64,000 nucleotides of DNA from Sweltsa coloradensis (taxonomy: Eukaryota; Arthropoda; Insecta; Plecoptera; Chloroperlidae), in assembly GCA_024449915.1 (NCBI GenBank), contig JAMZAV010000916.1, positions 62,001 through 126,000 on the forward strand. Direction: 5' to 3'. The position numbers and the translations under genes are program-made. The notes beneath the pieces are model-generated. The model did no database searches. It was not told the origin of the DNA and saw nothing but the letters and a program-made list of their open reading frames with translations. Shown here in pieces: positions 47,896 to 59,900 of this stretch (position 1 is the stretch's first letter; each line of letters starts with the position of its first letter).

Positions 47896-48765
47896 CACAT
47901 AATTGAGGGGCGTAGTGGGACCAATGTTTTAATAGTTATAACTGCTGTGTTAATTTTTTTATGAATAACTTATTTTTATTTTTACATATTTTTATAATCT
48001 TGAAAAAGAAAGCTTTCCATACAAAAATTAAGGCTATTCGACCGCGTTTTTCTATTTTCCAAAATATGCTTCCAAGTCAAAACATAGTTAATGGCTTTGA
48101 AACCTGGCTATTTTAGAAAATCAAAAATATTTTTTTCAAATTTTTCTGATCCGGTACACGTCCAATATAGCCATCTCAAAATAATTTCAAACTTCAATTC
48201 GCCAAGGCACATCATTCAACGTAGGGTGTTGTGCTTTAGTGACATTAATTTTCAACTAGTTTTCTATAGACTGACTGAGAGAAAATATTTTTTTTTTTAA
48301 CAATTGTCTTTCTTGCGAATTTTTTTGTTTGGCGGTACAAATCGGTAAAAAATACCGCCAAACGAAAAAATTCGCAGAAAAGACAATTGTTAAAATAAAT
48401 CTTTTTTCTCTCAGTCAGTCCAAAGAAAAACAGTTGAAAATGAATGTCACAAAAACACAACACCCTACGTTGAATGGTGTGCCTTGGCGAATTGAAGTTG
48501 GAAATTATTTTGAGGTGGCTATATTGGCCGTGTACCGAATCAGAAAAATTTGAAATTTTTTTTTTTGATTTTCTAAAATAGCCAGGTTTCAAAGCCATTC
48601 ACTATATTTTGACTTGGTAGCATATTTTGGAAAATAGAAAAACGCGGTCGAATAGCCTTAAGACAGCAGTTTTATCTACTGAAAAATTGCTTAACATATT
48701 TTTTTGACATCTGGCATAGCCTCCTCTCTCACTAGGCCCCTCAATTATTTTTGGGATTATGTTGA
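47896..48765. mobile_element. element with AATTGAGGGGC ends, containing a nested foldback
   Basis: The ends ataattgaggggcgtagtg and cactaggcccctcaattat are inverted copies. A complete TTAA foldback lies inside at 48027-48660. Confidence 0.65.
48027..48660. mobile_element. intact TTAA foldback element
   Basis: The ends are TTAAGGCTATTCGACCGCG and its inverse, with arms of about 310 bp each and a very short centre. Same family as 748-2400. Both strands give a similar 117- or 74-codon ORF because of the symmetry; neither is a gene. Confidence 0.9.
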
Positions 48766-48999
48766 TGATTGATCATTGTGTGTGATTGATTATTTTCAAA
48801 TGCTTATTCAAAAAAAGTTTTAAAAGTTTGTCTACATCACCTAATATTATGGTAATGGCAACTTTACAGGGCCCTTAGTGGTATTTAAGACACATGATTT
48901 TTTTTGTATTATAAAAAGTAAAACAATAATATTAGGTAGGATAATATAAAATATGCAAACATTTAACTTAATCACCCAGTAAGGCTAATGGATGCTCTG

Positions 49000-49635
49000 T
49001 CAGACCAGGCTTCAATGCGGAATGCGAGGGTTTATTCTTCCGGAACGCTTTTAAGCCATTATTTTCACCCTAAAGATTCAAAATTTTAGAAGGTTGTTTG
49101 CGCTCAAATTTCACACGAAGATATTAATTTATAACATTAAGGTTCTGTGAAAAAATCATTACAATCGGATAAAGCATGTAGGTGTTAAAGTCGAAGGCAT
49201 TTTCTAACAATCGAAAAAAGCGTAAAATTGCGATTATCTAGAAGAAAAAAATTCGATTGCGCTCAAAATTTCACACGAATATTTTAATTCGTAAAATTAG
49301 GGTTCTGTGTAAAAATCATTACAAATAGGATAAGGCACGTAGGTGTTATAAGTCCAGGAAATTGTTAAAAAATAAAAAAATCGTAAAATTGCGATTTTCA
49401 TGAGAAATAATTTTTCGATTTCGCTCAAAAACGTGACAGTTCTAAGTTTTGAGATTTGAAAGGCCTCCAGAAAATTTCATTGCAATTCTGGAGTATCGGT
49501 TTAGCCGGAATCGTGTAAACAAACACACAAAAATACAGAGAAAGAAGAAAAAAACAAGAAAAAACACAATTCGGATTTTTTTCTTCAGTGTAGTAGAATG
49601 GAATCTTCGCTTCGCTCGCTACGCTCATCCAAAAA
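49000..49635 (+). repeat. GAGCGAAGCG-ended repeat with ~170-bp internal units
   Basis: Internal units (aaaattgcgatt, gctcaaatttcacacgaa, aaggttctgtgaaaaaatcat) are repeated twice. It ends cgcttcgctcgctacgctcatccaa. The left boundary is uncertain. Confidence 0.6.
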
Positions 49636-49639
49636 GGAA

Positions 49640-50106
49640 ATATAGCAATCAGTGGTATGGACAGTGCGAACACCCGCGGATCAACGCCAGAATCAACAAG
49701 GTCGATTCAGAACAACTATAAATTTTATTATGTGCCTCGTTGCTACGACGGCTCCAAAGTCACCATTTACAAATTTCTAAGACAAGAACTGATGGACTCA
49801 AGTCCAAATCAGAAGTTAAAAAACTTCTGACTTTAGCGTGAATCAAACCCTGGACCATCTGCATTGGAAGCAGACACGCTAACCACAAGACTAACGAGCC
49901 ACACAACTTTTACACATTGGTTTTAGTTCCTCCATTGCAGTGGCGGCTAGGAGTTATTGCAGACACTCACAAAGGACGTGACGACATCGTGCGGGTAGTG
50001 TCGGTTAAAACCTCTCATGGGATCTTCAAACGGCCCATAACTAAAGTGTGCCTACTACCCCCGTGTTGAATCAGTGTTGAAAGCCCAGCCTTTCAAGGGG
50101 GCCGGT
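49640..50106. other. dispersed repeats and one tRNA-like segment
   Basis: 49640-49705 repeats 5970-6045. At 49843-49905 (minus) is a tRNA-like piece, TTAGTCTTGTGGTTAGCG, with a TCTGC/GCAGA hairpin and the B-box-like GGGTTTGATTC. No protein gene. Confidence 0.5.
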
Positions 50107-50515
50107 ATGTTTAGTCTTGCTTTATATTTATTTGTTCGTTATTGCTTCCAACTGGCAGTGTACTTTATTGACAAATCATTTTTGTTCTTATTTACATTGT
50201 TGACTTTGTTTCCAACTTTTGCAGGCCTATGGCCTCTAGTAATTTCTCTCTAAATAAATATTTCTATTTATATTCTTAAGTCACAATTGTAAACTTGTCG
50301 GGTTATTTCGCCACGTCGATTTGACTTACCCATGTCAACGTTTCTGGACCGCTCTGGGCCCCGTCATCAGGACGACTGACTGCTGAAGCTCTCGCTCGGA
50401 CTAGTTGAGTCGGAAGTAGATGCACAGTTGTTGATACTGCGCATCGTCATCAAACACTGCCTAATAGTAAAAGTTATAAGCACGTGACCACACGTGTTGT
50501 CAAGGTAAAATATCG

Positions 50516-51552
50516 TTATTTCTCATTAGCGCGTGACATAGCACGTGTTGTCATAGTTTTCCTATTAAAATTCGTATTTAACACTTCACACGCGGGCGTT
50601 ACAAATTTAACACTCAAGTGGTTAACTGCACTGCCACTTGGTTCACTACCCTGTCCACGAGTTCTCAAACGTGTCATTATAGTATTGTTATTTAAAAGCC
50701 TATCCTTATCGTTAGAAATTAAAACGTTAGAGTTTAAAACACTAGAATTAGCTATGACTGTGACCTGTGTGGTGTTGTCCCCCGTTTCAGACGATTTCAA
50801 GGCTGGTGCTAACGGAGTCGAAAATGTAGCAGATTGAGTAACTTTAATTGCCGGTAACCAAGTATCACTAATCTTATAAAGACCTTTATTGTCATCAGCG
50901 TTGATATTGTGAGGTTTCTTTATCACTTCAATGGCTTCCCGAATTAATCTGGGCCACAACCTATTCTCTTGTTTAAGTATCCTGACTTCATTAAAATCAA
51001 ATGCGTGAGTACAGTCAGTAATATTGTCGACCACATGTTTAGCTACAGCCGATAAGTTAACTTCAGCCCGCCTACAATTTCCTTTGTGATCCCTTATCCT
51101 GTCCTGCACTGTTCTCCCAGTTTGTCCAATGTAGACCACCCCACACTTACAGGGTACTTCATACACTCCCGGCGCCTGGATTCTTGGGCGTACATCTTTT
51201 ACGACGACGAGTCGTACTTCACTTGAGATTGTCTATTAAATGCTCGTACAATATCCTTACTTTTGTACCCATTATTGATCAGTGTTTTGGTGAGGAAACA
51301 CTTTTCCGATTTAAAGTTCAACTTGTTGTTCAAGTTGTTGTGTGTATACGTATAGCTCTGTTAGCAAGAGAGTTGACAACCGATTGCTTCTGGGCAGGCG
51401 GGTGGTGTGAATCAGCCTTAAGATAACGGTTCGTATGTGTTTGTTTACGATACACAGCGTGACCTATTGACCCATCGTTCCTCTTAATTGTCAGAACGTC
51501 TAGGAAAGCTAACCTGTCGTCTTTTTCCACTTCGATAGTGAACTTGATATGG
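50516..51552 (-). pseudogene. inverted partial Penelope copy (GIY-YIG end)
   Basis: The minus frame 51166-50516 carries the GIY-YIG nuclease motif (CKCGVVYIGQTGRTVQDR) and the C-terminal region to the stop. Upstream in the same orientation (to 51552) is a short RT tail in another frame, separated by a small insertion and by the deletion. Not functional alone. Confidence 0.88.
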
Positions 51553-53270
51553 CTACCAAAATTGCACAAAGATGGCATTCCTCTTCGCCCTATTGTGAGT
51601 GCTATAGGTGCACCCACACAACAGTTAGCATCGCATTTGGCTAAACAGTTACAACATTTTGTTCCGCAAGCTGCTTCTTATGTGAAGAACTCTTTTCATT
51701 TCATTGACTTGTTGAAAGAGGTAAAACTTGATCCCCACGATATTCTCGTCAGCTTTGATGTTACGTCACTCTTCACTCGTATACCAATAGATGTAGCTGT
51801 TGACGTGGTAAGGAAGTTGACATCAGCACCTATTGCAGATCTAGTACAAATCTGCCTTACTAACACTTATTTCACGTATGAGGGTGTGTATTATGAACAA
51901 AAAGAAGGTGCAGCTATGGGATCTCCCATTTCTCCGGTTATTGCCAATCTTTACATGGAGGATTTTGAAGTTGAAGCCATCAAGTCCTCATGTTTAAAAC
52001 CTAAATTATGGTTACGGTACATAGACGATGTATATGCTATCTGGCCACATGGTAGAGAGAAATTAGACGAGTTCCTCATTCATCTGAATAGTCGTCACCC
52101 GAATATCAAGTTCACTATCGAAGTGGAAAAAGACGACAGGTTAGCTTTCCTAGACGTTCTGACAATTAAGAGGAACGATGGGTCAATAGGTCACGTTGTG
52201 TATCGTAAACAAACACATACGAACCGTTATCTTAAGGCTGATTCACACCACCCGCCTGCCCAGAAGCAATCGGTTGTCAACTCTCTTGCTAACAGAGCTA
52301 TACGTATATCTGACAAGTTGAACTTTAAATCGGAAAAGTGTTTCCTCACCAAAACACTGATCAATAATGGGTACAAAAGTAAGGATATTGTAAGAGCATT
52401 TAATAGACAATCTCAAGTGAAGTACGACTCGTCCGGTGATAGTGATAAAGTGAAAGAATTAGCTACTGCCGTGTTGCCTTATATTGATAAAACAACAGAT
52501 CGCATCGGAAGACTGTTATCACACCACAATATACGGACTGTTTTTAAGCCTCTACAAAAAATAAGTCACTTACACAGATCGGTAAAAGATGAACACCCAA
52601 GAATCCAGGCGCCGGGAGTGTATGAAGTACCCTGTAAGTGTGGGGTGGTCTACATTGGACAAACTGGGAGAACAGTGCAGGACAGGATAAGGGATCACAA
52701 AGGAAATTGTAGCGGGCTGAAGTTAACTTATCGGCTGTAGCTAAACATGCGATCGACAATATTACTGACAGTACTCACGCATTTGATTTTAATGAAGTCA
52801 GGATACTTAAACAAGAGAATAGGCTGTGGCCCAGATTAATTCGGGAAGCCATTGAAGTGATAAAGAAACCTCACAATATCAACGCTGATGACAATAAAGG
52901 TCTTTATAAGATTAGTGATACTTGGTTACCGGCAATTAAAGTTACTCAATCTGCTACATTTTCGACTCCGTTAGCACCAGCCTTGAAATCGTCTGAAACG
53001 GGGGACAACACCACACAGGTCACAGTCATAGCTAATTCTAGTGTTTTAAACTCTAACGTTTTAATTTCTAACGATAAGAATAGGCTTTTAAATAACAATA
53101 CTATAATGACACGTTTGAGAACTCGTGGACAGGGTAGTGAACCAAGTGGCAGTGCAGTTAACCACTTGAGTGTTAAATTTGTAACGCCCGCGTGTGAAGT
53201 GTTAAATACGAATTTTAATAGGAAAACTATGACAACACGTGCTATGTCACGCGCTAATGAGAAATAACGA
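51553..53270 (+). pseudogene. Penelope-like RT and GIY-YIG endonuclease
   Basis: The frame to 52740 contains LPKLHKDGIPLRPIVS, FDVTSLFTRIP, AAMGSPISPVIANLYME and the catalytic RYIDDVYAIW, then at 52619-52711 the GIY-YIG start CKCGVVYIGQTGR. One base is missing near 52711 compared with the inverted copy, which ends the frame early. The remaining C-terminus continues in another frame to a stop at 53267. The RT N-terminus is absent. Role when intact: target-primed retrotransposition with a GIY-YIG nick. Confidence 0.93.
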
Positions 53271-53399
53271 TATTTTACCTTGACAACACGTGTGGTCACG
53301 TGCTTATAACTTTTACTATTAGGCAGTGTTTGATGACGATGCGCAGTATCAACAACTGCGCATCTACTTCCGACTCAACTAGTCCGAGCGAGAGCTTCA

Positions 53400-53465
53400 G
53401 CAGTCAGTCGTCCTGATGACGGGGCCCAGAGCGGTCCAGAAACGTTGACATGGGTAAGTCAAATC
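53400..53465 (+). ncRNA. candidate hammerhead ribozyme of the Penelope element
   Basis: CTGATGA at 53413-53419 is followed by a 5-bp stem, GGGCC/GGTCC (loop cagagc), and GAAAC at 53439-53443, which is the core order of a hammerhead. A possible cleavage triplet, GTC, is at 53458-53460. The pair closing stem II is imperfect and stems I and III are weak. Penelope elements are known to carry hammerheads. The inverted copy has the same motif at 50341-50375. Confidence 0.4.
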
Positions 53466-53654
53466 GACGTGGCGAAATACCCCGACAAGTTTACAATTGT
53501 GATTCTAATACTTCGGGCCACGAAAGCCTTAAAAACTTAATATTCTTAAGTGTTTAGAAGTTTATTTATTATGTATATAACTAGCAACAGCAACATCTAC
53601 GGCGCCTATGATTTATACAGTGTTACCAGAGACACGTTATGGCCATTCGTGCAC

Positions 53655-54010
53655 AGCTGGACATATCAGTGCTGGACATATCCGTGCTGGACATATCAGT
53701 GCTGGACATATCAGTGCTGGACATATCAGTGCTGGACATATCAGTGCTGGACATATCAGTACTGTACATATCAGTGCTGGACATATCCGTGCTGGACATA
53801 TCAGTGCTGGACAGATCCGTGCTGGACATATCAGTGCTGGACATATCCGTGTTGGACATATTCGTGCTGGACAGAGCCGTGCTGGACAGATCCGTGCTGG
53901 ACAGATCCGTGCTGGAACATTCAGTGCTGGACAGATCCATGGTGGACAGATCCGTGGTGGACAGATCAGTGCTGGACAGATCAGTGCTGGACAGATCAGT
54001 GCTGTTCAGA
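53655..54010. repeat. 15-bp minisatellite, second array
   Basis: About 24 units of GTGCTGGACATATCA/GACAGATCC. The stretch with gctggaacattcagtg and ccatggtggacagatccg matches the first array near 17910-17960. It follows the LTR here but precedes it at 17.9 kb. ORFs are periodic artefacts. Confidence 0.93.
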
Positions 54011-54015
54011 TCCTG

Positions 54016-54930
54016 TTACAAGCAAGGAGCGGGAAGCGGGTGGTCTTACGTCCACGGCCAGAATGTGCTTCTTTCTTGGGAAGTAACATACTCCCATACA
54101 TTCTAGATGATGTTTAGTAGACTTTCTCTAAATATATCTAAATATAATCCTTAAGATACTATTACTAAATAACTACTTTATCCAACTACTGTTTTAATTG
54201 AATAAACAGATTTTATTAACAGCTTTTCTATGCAGACACTGACAGTTTTCAAGCTCGTCATTCAAGCTAAACATGTATTCAAGGACATTCATTCAGTTCA
54301 GTCATTCATTTCTTTGAGACATCTTACTTTTGCCACAGTCATTTCCTTTACATCGTGATTAAAATAAAAATACATAGCGTAAATTTTAAAACTAATGTCA
54401 AGGTTCTTAAATGAGGAATATCAATGATTATGAATATGTTGGAGGCAAAAATGTTTTCCATGTTGGAATATGATAATACAAAAAAAATTTAATCAATACT
54501 AGTTAATCAATCGATTTGGCACGAAGATTATAAAATTTACACCTTTTGATAATGACTTCATAGCGTAAACATGTTTTAGTCACAATCTATTCACGTTAAA
54601 CAAAATAAAATAAAACTGACATTCTTATGATAAACTTTACATTTTCTTCGGTACACATGACCTGGATCTTAGAGAATGGATAGTGATGAGATGATGAGAA
54701 TATAATAATATGTAGGCCTACAATCATTTTGTTTCAAACATTATTATGATATATCGATTTATGGTTAACATCTAGAAGGAGTTGAAGCATTTGCCTGTCT
54801 TCATCGTTTCTATATTGACCAAAGACATCTGATATTAAAAGTAGTTGTTTTAATCACACATTGACACCTAAATCCTACGACCAGAGGTTAATCAAGGGCT
54901 GGGTATATACTAAAACCCTTGATTTTCTTA
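54016..54930. other. gene-free stretch
   Basis: A short block at 54030-54120 resembles the SINE-like repeats at 4850 and 6900. The rest is A+T-rich with nothing recognised. Confidence 0.5.
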
Positions 54931-54934
54931 TACT

Positions 54935-55492
54935 AGGAAAACACTAAAATCCCGTCGCGTTGATGGATGAGCTTTTTTGTAAGTTTTTAGTTTGCGTGGC
55001 GTTATGGCGTGCCTTTTGAACGCAATGTTGGTGATTGTTGTCAAGTTTCTATTTTTACTTGTAAATTGTCATTATAAACCTAAAAAAAATCATATTAAAA
55101 CCTTTTCTATGGATTGTGGCTAGCTATTTCAACTTTTTCTTTCAAAAAGCAATACATCACCATTACCTTAATGCCCACACGAAATATGAACGTTGTAGCC
55201 TCAACCGTTTGGTCAGAATCGGCCCAAATGTCACGAAAATATCGCACTAAAAATCGAAAAAAAATCGTAAAAGTACGATATTCATGAGAAATATTTCTTC
55301 GATTGTATCCAAAAACAATACACTTCTAAGTTCAGAAATTTCGAAGGTCCCCTTTAATTTTCATCAAGATCGAACATGCCGTTTGCCTGGTAGAGAGCGA
55401 ACAAACAGACAGAAAAACAAACAAACAAAAAAAACACCCGAGCTAAATTTTTTGGGGTCAGTGAAATTGAAGTCTTCGCTTCGCTCATCCAA
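54935..55492 (+). repeat. GAGCGAAGCG-ended repeat, copy
   Basis: Begins actaggaaaacactaaaatc ... gatggatgagc and ends ttcgcttcgctcatccaat. Inverse copy at 42475-43118. Non-coding. Confidence 0.7.
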
Positions 55493-55859
55493 TTATGTTC
55501 GATGGTGTACATAGTGATATTGATTTATGATTAGTTTGTTGTTAAAAGAATTAAATTGAAGCAAGTACTTATCTCCAATGTTCATGTTTGACAGAGGATA
55601 GTGAAATTGCAAGTAATTTTACTTGAATATATATGTTTTAATGTAAGTATTGATTGATTGTTTGATTAATTGAAATCTACTATGATGAGTGTAATTTACA
55701 CGTTTTGTATATTGAGCACAATTTTATCGCATCAGTACGTTGACTGTTAAGGAAAATAAATTTAAAACATATCTAAGTTTCTCAATTTCATTAATCGGGA
55801 TACACTCCCGTAGGTGTAATTGACTTTATGTAAGTTAAGCCAGAAATTACAAAATCCAT

Positions 55860-55905
55860 CTCATCGGGGTATCGAACCCCGGTCTTCCGATTGCCTATCC
55901 AGATC
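55860..55905 (-). repeat. tRNA-like 3' half
   Basis: A perfect T-arm hairpin, CGGGGTTCGATACCCCG, on the minus strand. The 5' half of a tRNA is not found. Likely a truncated SINE. Confidence 0.5.
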
Positions 55906-56275
55906 TATAATGATTTTCTGAAGTTAAATGTCTCGGTAGCTGTAGTGGCGGGACCAAGCGGAGTTGGGAAAAGCTATTTAGATTTAACTTTAACTAAGTA
56001 TTATCTTCGGGTAATGACATATTTGTCGCCGCTTGACGCATTTAGGAAGACAAAGAATTCTGATTGTGTGCGGTTTCGTCAGCGGAATGGCGCAAGTCAG
56101 AGGGATATTCGAGACTGTGAACGAACCTAAGAACGCTGATGATGAGACATTTCATAATTCAATGGATTACACAGACATGGACTTTGTCAGGGTAATCGGA
56201 CCAAGGCGTCACTGGGAAGTGGGTGGAGTCTTAGAGACACCCCACTATCTAATGAATATAATACATATGTGACAC
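55891..56275 (+). other. short ORFs with a P-loop-like motif, doubtful
   Basis: An 80-codon frame contains VAVVAGPSGVGKSYL, a good Walker A match (GPSGVGKS). A second overlapping frame runs to 56272. No other NTPase motif is seen and the frame is short, so this may be a remnant of a gene or mobile element, or chance. Confidence 0.2.
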
Positions 56276-56575
56276 TACAAATATGGTTATCGTCATTTCC
56301 TAATAATTCTAATTATATAAGATTAAAGTAGGATAGAAATAAAAAATACATAATAGTATGTAGACTAGGAGTATTTATTAACTATGAACTAGTAAACACA
56401 CAGAAGTTGTACATTACATTGTAGGTGCCTAAAACTCAAGTTAATTCAACAGCTCAGTAACAGCTGCGTCACTGGAAAGTGAGCGGAGTCTTAGGGACAT
56501 CCCACTGTCTAATGAATATAGTACATGTCTGACACTTCAAATATGGTTATCGTCATTTCCTACTACTAAATATAT
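56208..56575. repeat. ~105-bp direct repeat, 260 bp apart
   Basis: cgtcactgggaagtgggtgg ... ggttatcgtcatttcct at 56208-56312 recurs at 56468-56566. Non-coding. Confidence 0.8.
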
Positions 56576-56927
56576 GTTTTAAAGTTGGATGGTAATAAGA
56601 AATACATATATAAGTAAATATGTAATACAAAGATGTACACGCAGAGTAGGTGCCAGTACAGACAGAAGTGGGCTACAAAGTAATTGAAAAATTTACAATA
56701 TTTTCAAACAAGTGAGAATAATGTTAACCTATTTACAATTATTTAGGGTGTCTCGATAATCTCTTGACACTAGAAGCTCGTCAGACAGGTGCGCTGAATG
56801 AGGTCCGATCAGACTTGAGGGGTAGCTATCTCAACCCTGCAGCCAATAAGATCGTCCACCATCATCTAGGAAGTTCACCCTCCCAAGACAGAGACATTCA
56901 GATGCGAACGATTACACCGGTGTTATC

Positions 56928-59900
56928 TTATTTTCTATTGGAAAACTCCACTATATTAGCCGACGTTTTAAAGGCGAGATTTGCAACCTAAAACAGACAA
57001 AGAAACACTTGATTTTCTCGTGACAACTCCTACACAGAAGAAAACTTCGACAAAGTTGTCAACCATTCTTCGCTTTCATATATCATCTTCACATGCATTT
57101 TATTACAGAGTCAATCAAGAATCCTTAGAAACGACCTTATTTATACCTAGTAATAGTGAGTGGGGTGGACTGTGGGCTCACCTATATAGGCTACCTGCTT
57201 GTCTGACTCGTACAGCCAAGTAGGGAGGAGTTTCGGCGTCCAGGAATTAACCGGCTGAGCTCTCCGTCCCCCCTTAATTATCGCGTCTGATGTGTAGACC
57301 CACTTGCCCTTGTTACCTGTAGATAGGAGTAATGGCTGGTTGTTACATCAGAAACAATAGACGACCGCATGTCCTCGACTTCATTGGTCTTCTAGGCAAC
57401 CTAAATAAATAATGTCAAAGCAGAAAACGAGACTCAAATGCTCCTATAATCAGGACAAACACGACATCAAACACACAGTATAAGCATTAAGCAACTATCG
57501 TGTAATTTTATCAGCACTACGTTTAAGGTTAGGCCTCCCCACTAACGCAAACCAGAATGCGATTTATAATGAATGACAATTTTGATAAAATACTAGGTTA
57601 GTGTAAACAATCGATGAATTCTTTGCAAATTAAACGTATAATGTTGCCAGACCAATGCCGTCGATGAAAAGTAGGCCGGTTTTGAGTTTTAGTTGCGTGC
57701 GTATTTTGCAGATTTCTAGCAACATCGACGCTTATAGCCTTGAAGTTCAAGATTCGACGTAGAAAAAAAGATGTGGAGCAATGATATTACTTAAGCACCT
57801 CTATTTCTGGCAGGGTAGGAGATGTTACTCTAACAAGCCCTGATGCAAGCCAATAGCATATAGATAAATAATGAAACATACACATAACAGGACATGTTTA
57901 AGCGTGCTCGCCTCACAGGGAGGAGGGCATTCTGCATACATTGCAACACTCTTGTTTTGAAATGTTTAAACCATGTGTTGAATCATCATATGATTGGCCG
58001 ACATATTACACGTGCTCCACCTTCTACACTGGGAAGCTTCACAAACGCTTTTTCAGGCGCGTTGTTGGATGAGCGTAATTTAAAAACAATAAAAGCGTAA
58101 AATTGCGATTTTCATGAGAAATAATTTTTCGATGACGCTTAAATTTCCCACGAATATATTAATTCATAAAATTAAGGTTCTGTGAAAAAATAATTACAAT
58201 CGAATAAAGCATGTCAGTGTTATAAGTCAAAGAAATTTAAAAAATAGAAAACTTGTAAAATTGCGATTATCATGAGAAATAATTTTTTGATTACGCTCAT
58301 AATTTCACACGAATATATTAATTCATAAAATAAAGGTTCTGTAAAAAAATCATTACAATAGTATGAAGCATGTAGATGCTATAAGTCGAAGAGATTTATT
58401 TTTTTAAATCGAAAAAAAAATCATAAAATTCCGATTTTTATGAGAAATTCTTTTTTGATTACGCTAAAAAACGTGGCAGTTCTAAGTTCAGAGACTTCGA
58501 AGGTCTCCAGAAAATTTCATCGCAATTGGAGTATGGATTTAGCCGGAATCGTGTTGACAAACACACAAAAATACAGAAAAAAAGAAAAAAAAAACATTCC
58601 GGATTTTTTTTCGCCAGTGTAGTGAAATGGAATCGTCGCTACGCTCGCTACGCTCTCCAATACTAGGAAAACGCTTAAGTCCCGCCGCGTTGTTGGATGA
58701 GCGTAATTTATGTATTGAGCTGCCATGTGTTATGCGGATTTTCTGTTGTTCTGTGAAAAAAATTATTACTAAGTTGAAGATTTTTTTAAAATTAATTTAA
58801 ATTTTATAAAAAATAAACTTAATTTTTTTTTTAGATAATCGCAATTTAAAAAAAGAAAAAAATCTTAAAATTGCGATTTTCATAAGAAATAATTATTCGA
58901 TTGCGCTCAAATTTCACAAGAATATATTAATTCATAAAATTAGGGTTCTGTGAAAAAATCATAACAATCGGATAAAGCATGTAGGAGTTATAAGTAGAAG
59001 AAATGTTTAAAAAATCGAAAAAAATCGTAAAATTGCGATTTTAATGAGAAATAATTTTTCGATTGCGCTCAAAAACGTGGCAGTTCTAAGTTCAGAGATT
59101 TCGAAGGTCTCCATAAAATTTCATCGTAATTGGAGTATCGGTTTAGCCGGAATCGTGCGAACAAACACAAAAAAAACAACATTTCGGATTTTTTTCTCCT
59201 GTGTAGTGATATGGAATCTTCGTTTCGCTCGCTACGCTCATCCAATATACGACATAAACTAGGTAAAATGCAGCAGTTCAAACTGCAGGCACCATTCAGT
59301 GTATTAGTGTGGGGCTCGCAGCCAGTCTGCTATAGACCCTTGTTGCTCTCTGGTCACCGTTTGTAGACAGACGCTTTTAAGGCTTGTCTCGTGACAAACA
59401 ACTGAAACTAGCCCTTACCAAGTCGTGTTTACGGACCCTACTTTGACTTTATCCTGGACAAGGCCGGGAGGCTCTAAATGCCAAAAAAAAAATCGTTTCC
59501 ATTGAAACACCATTCATAAGCTTATGAATAATGTGTGACTCGATGAGTGGGGAAGTACATGGATCTTGTGATTTCTGGATTATTATATTTAATATTATTT
59601 GAACGGCTAAAATAATCGATAAAACTGAAACAATTTGGATCCGTTCCGATGTCATTAAGGATGATCAATTTTGGTACAACAACCTACAAGTAAATAATCA
59701 CGATTCAAATTTTGCCAATTATGAGACAAAACACTGCAAAAAAAGCAAAACTGACAAGTTTCCAAAACGGTGACAATTTAATTGGACGTTATTAACTTCA
59801 TAACGGCTTCCTTTGTACCTTACCTCACTAAAGTATTTGAAGGAAAGGGGTTTAAAACCTGGCCCCTTGAACTCGCATGGTCTGTTAGCCCGGGTCATCA

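Larger units (their letters stand above)
50281..53539. mobile_element. Penelope-like element with an inverted partial copy
   Basis: Flanked by the 11-bp duplication ATATTCTTAAG (50270-50280 and 53540-53550). The right part, about 51553-53539 (+), is the main copy. The left part, 51552-50281, is an inverted copy of the 3' two-thirds with an internal deletion of nearly 200 bp. The main copy begins inside RT, so it is 5'-truncated. Head-to-head inverted copies are typical of Penelope insertions. Confidence 0.9.
50107..53655 (+). repeat. second BEL LTR copy, split by a Penelope element
   Basis: 50107-50280 and 53540-53655 match the LTR next to the BEL element (18393-18518 and 21288-21447). It lacks the CCC..GGG insertion found there. 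No BEL internal region follows; the 15-bp minisatellite does. It is a solo LTR or part of a tandem LTR. Confidence 0.7.

Noticed and set aside
48091..48598. Mirror-image ORFs of 69-117 codons on both strands
   Set aside because: They lie in the two arms of a foldback element and are the same sequence read twice.
51184..51617. Extra ORFs on both strands in the Penelope region
   Set aside because: Shadows of the inverted copy and its junction with the main copy.
53550..54117. Similar repeat ORFs at the second minisatellite
   Set aside because: Same periodic artefact.
56764..57223. ORFs of 75 and 80 codons (plus strand)
   Set aside because: They are antisense to OR-B exon 7 and its flanks, with no recognisable protein.
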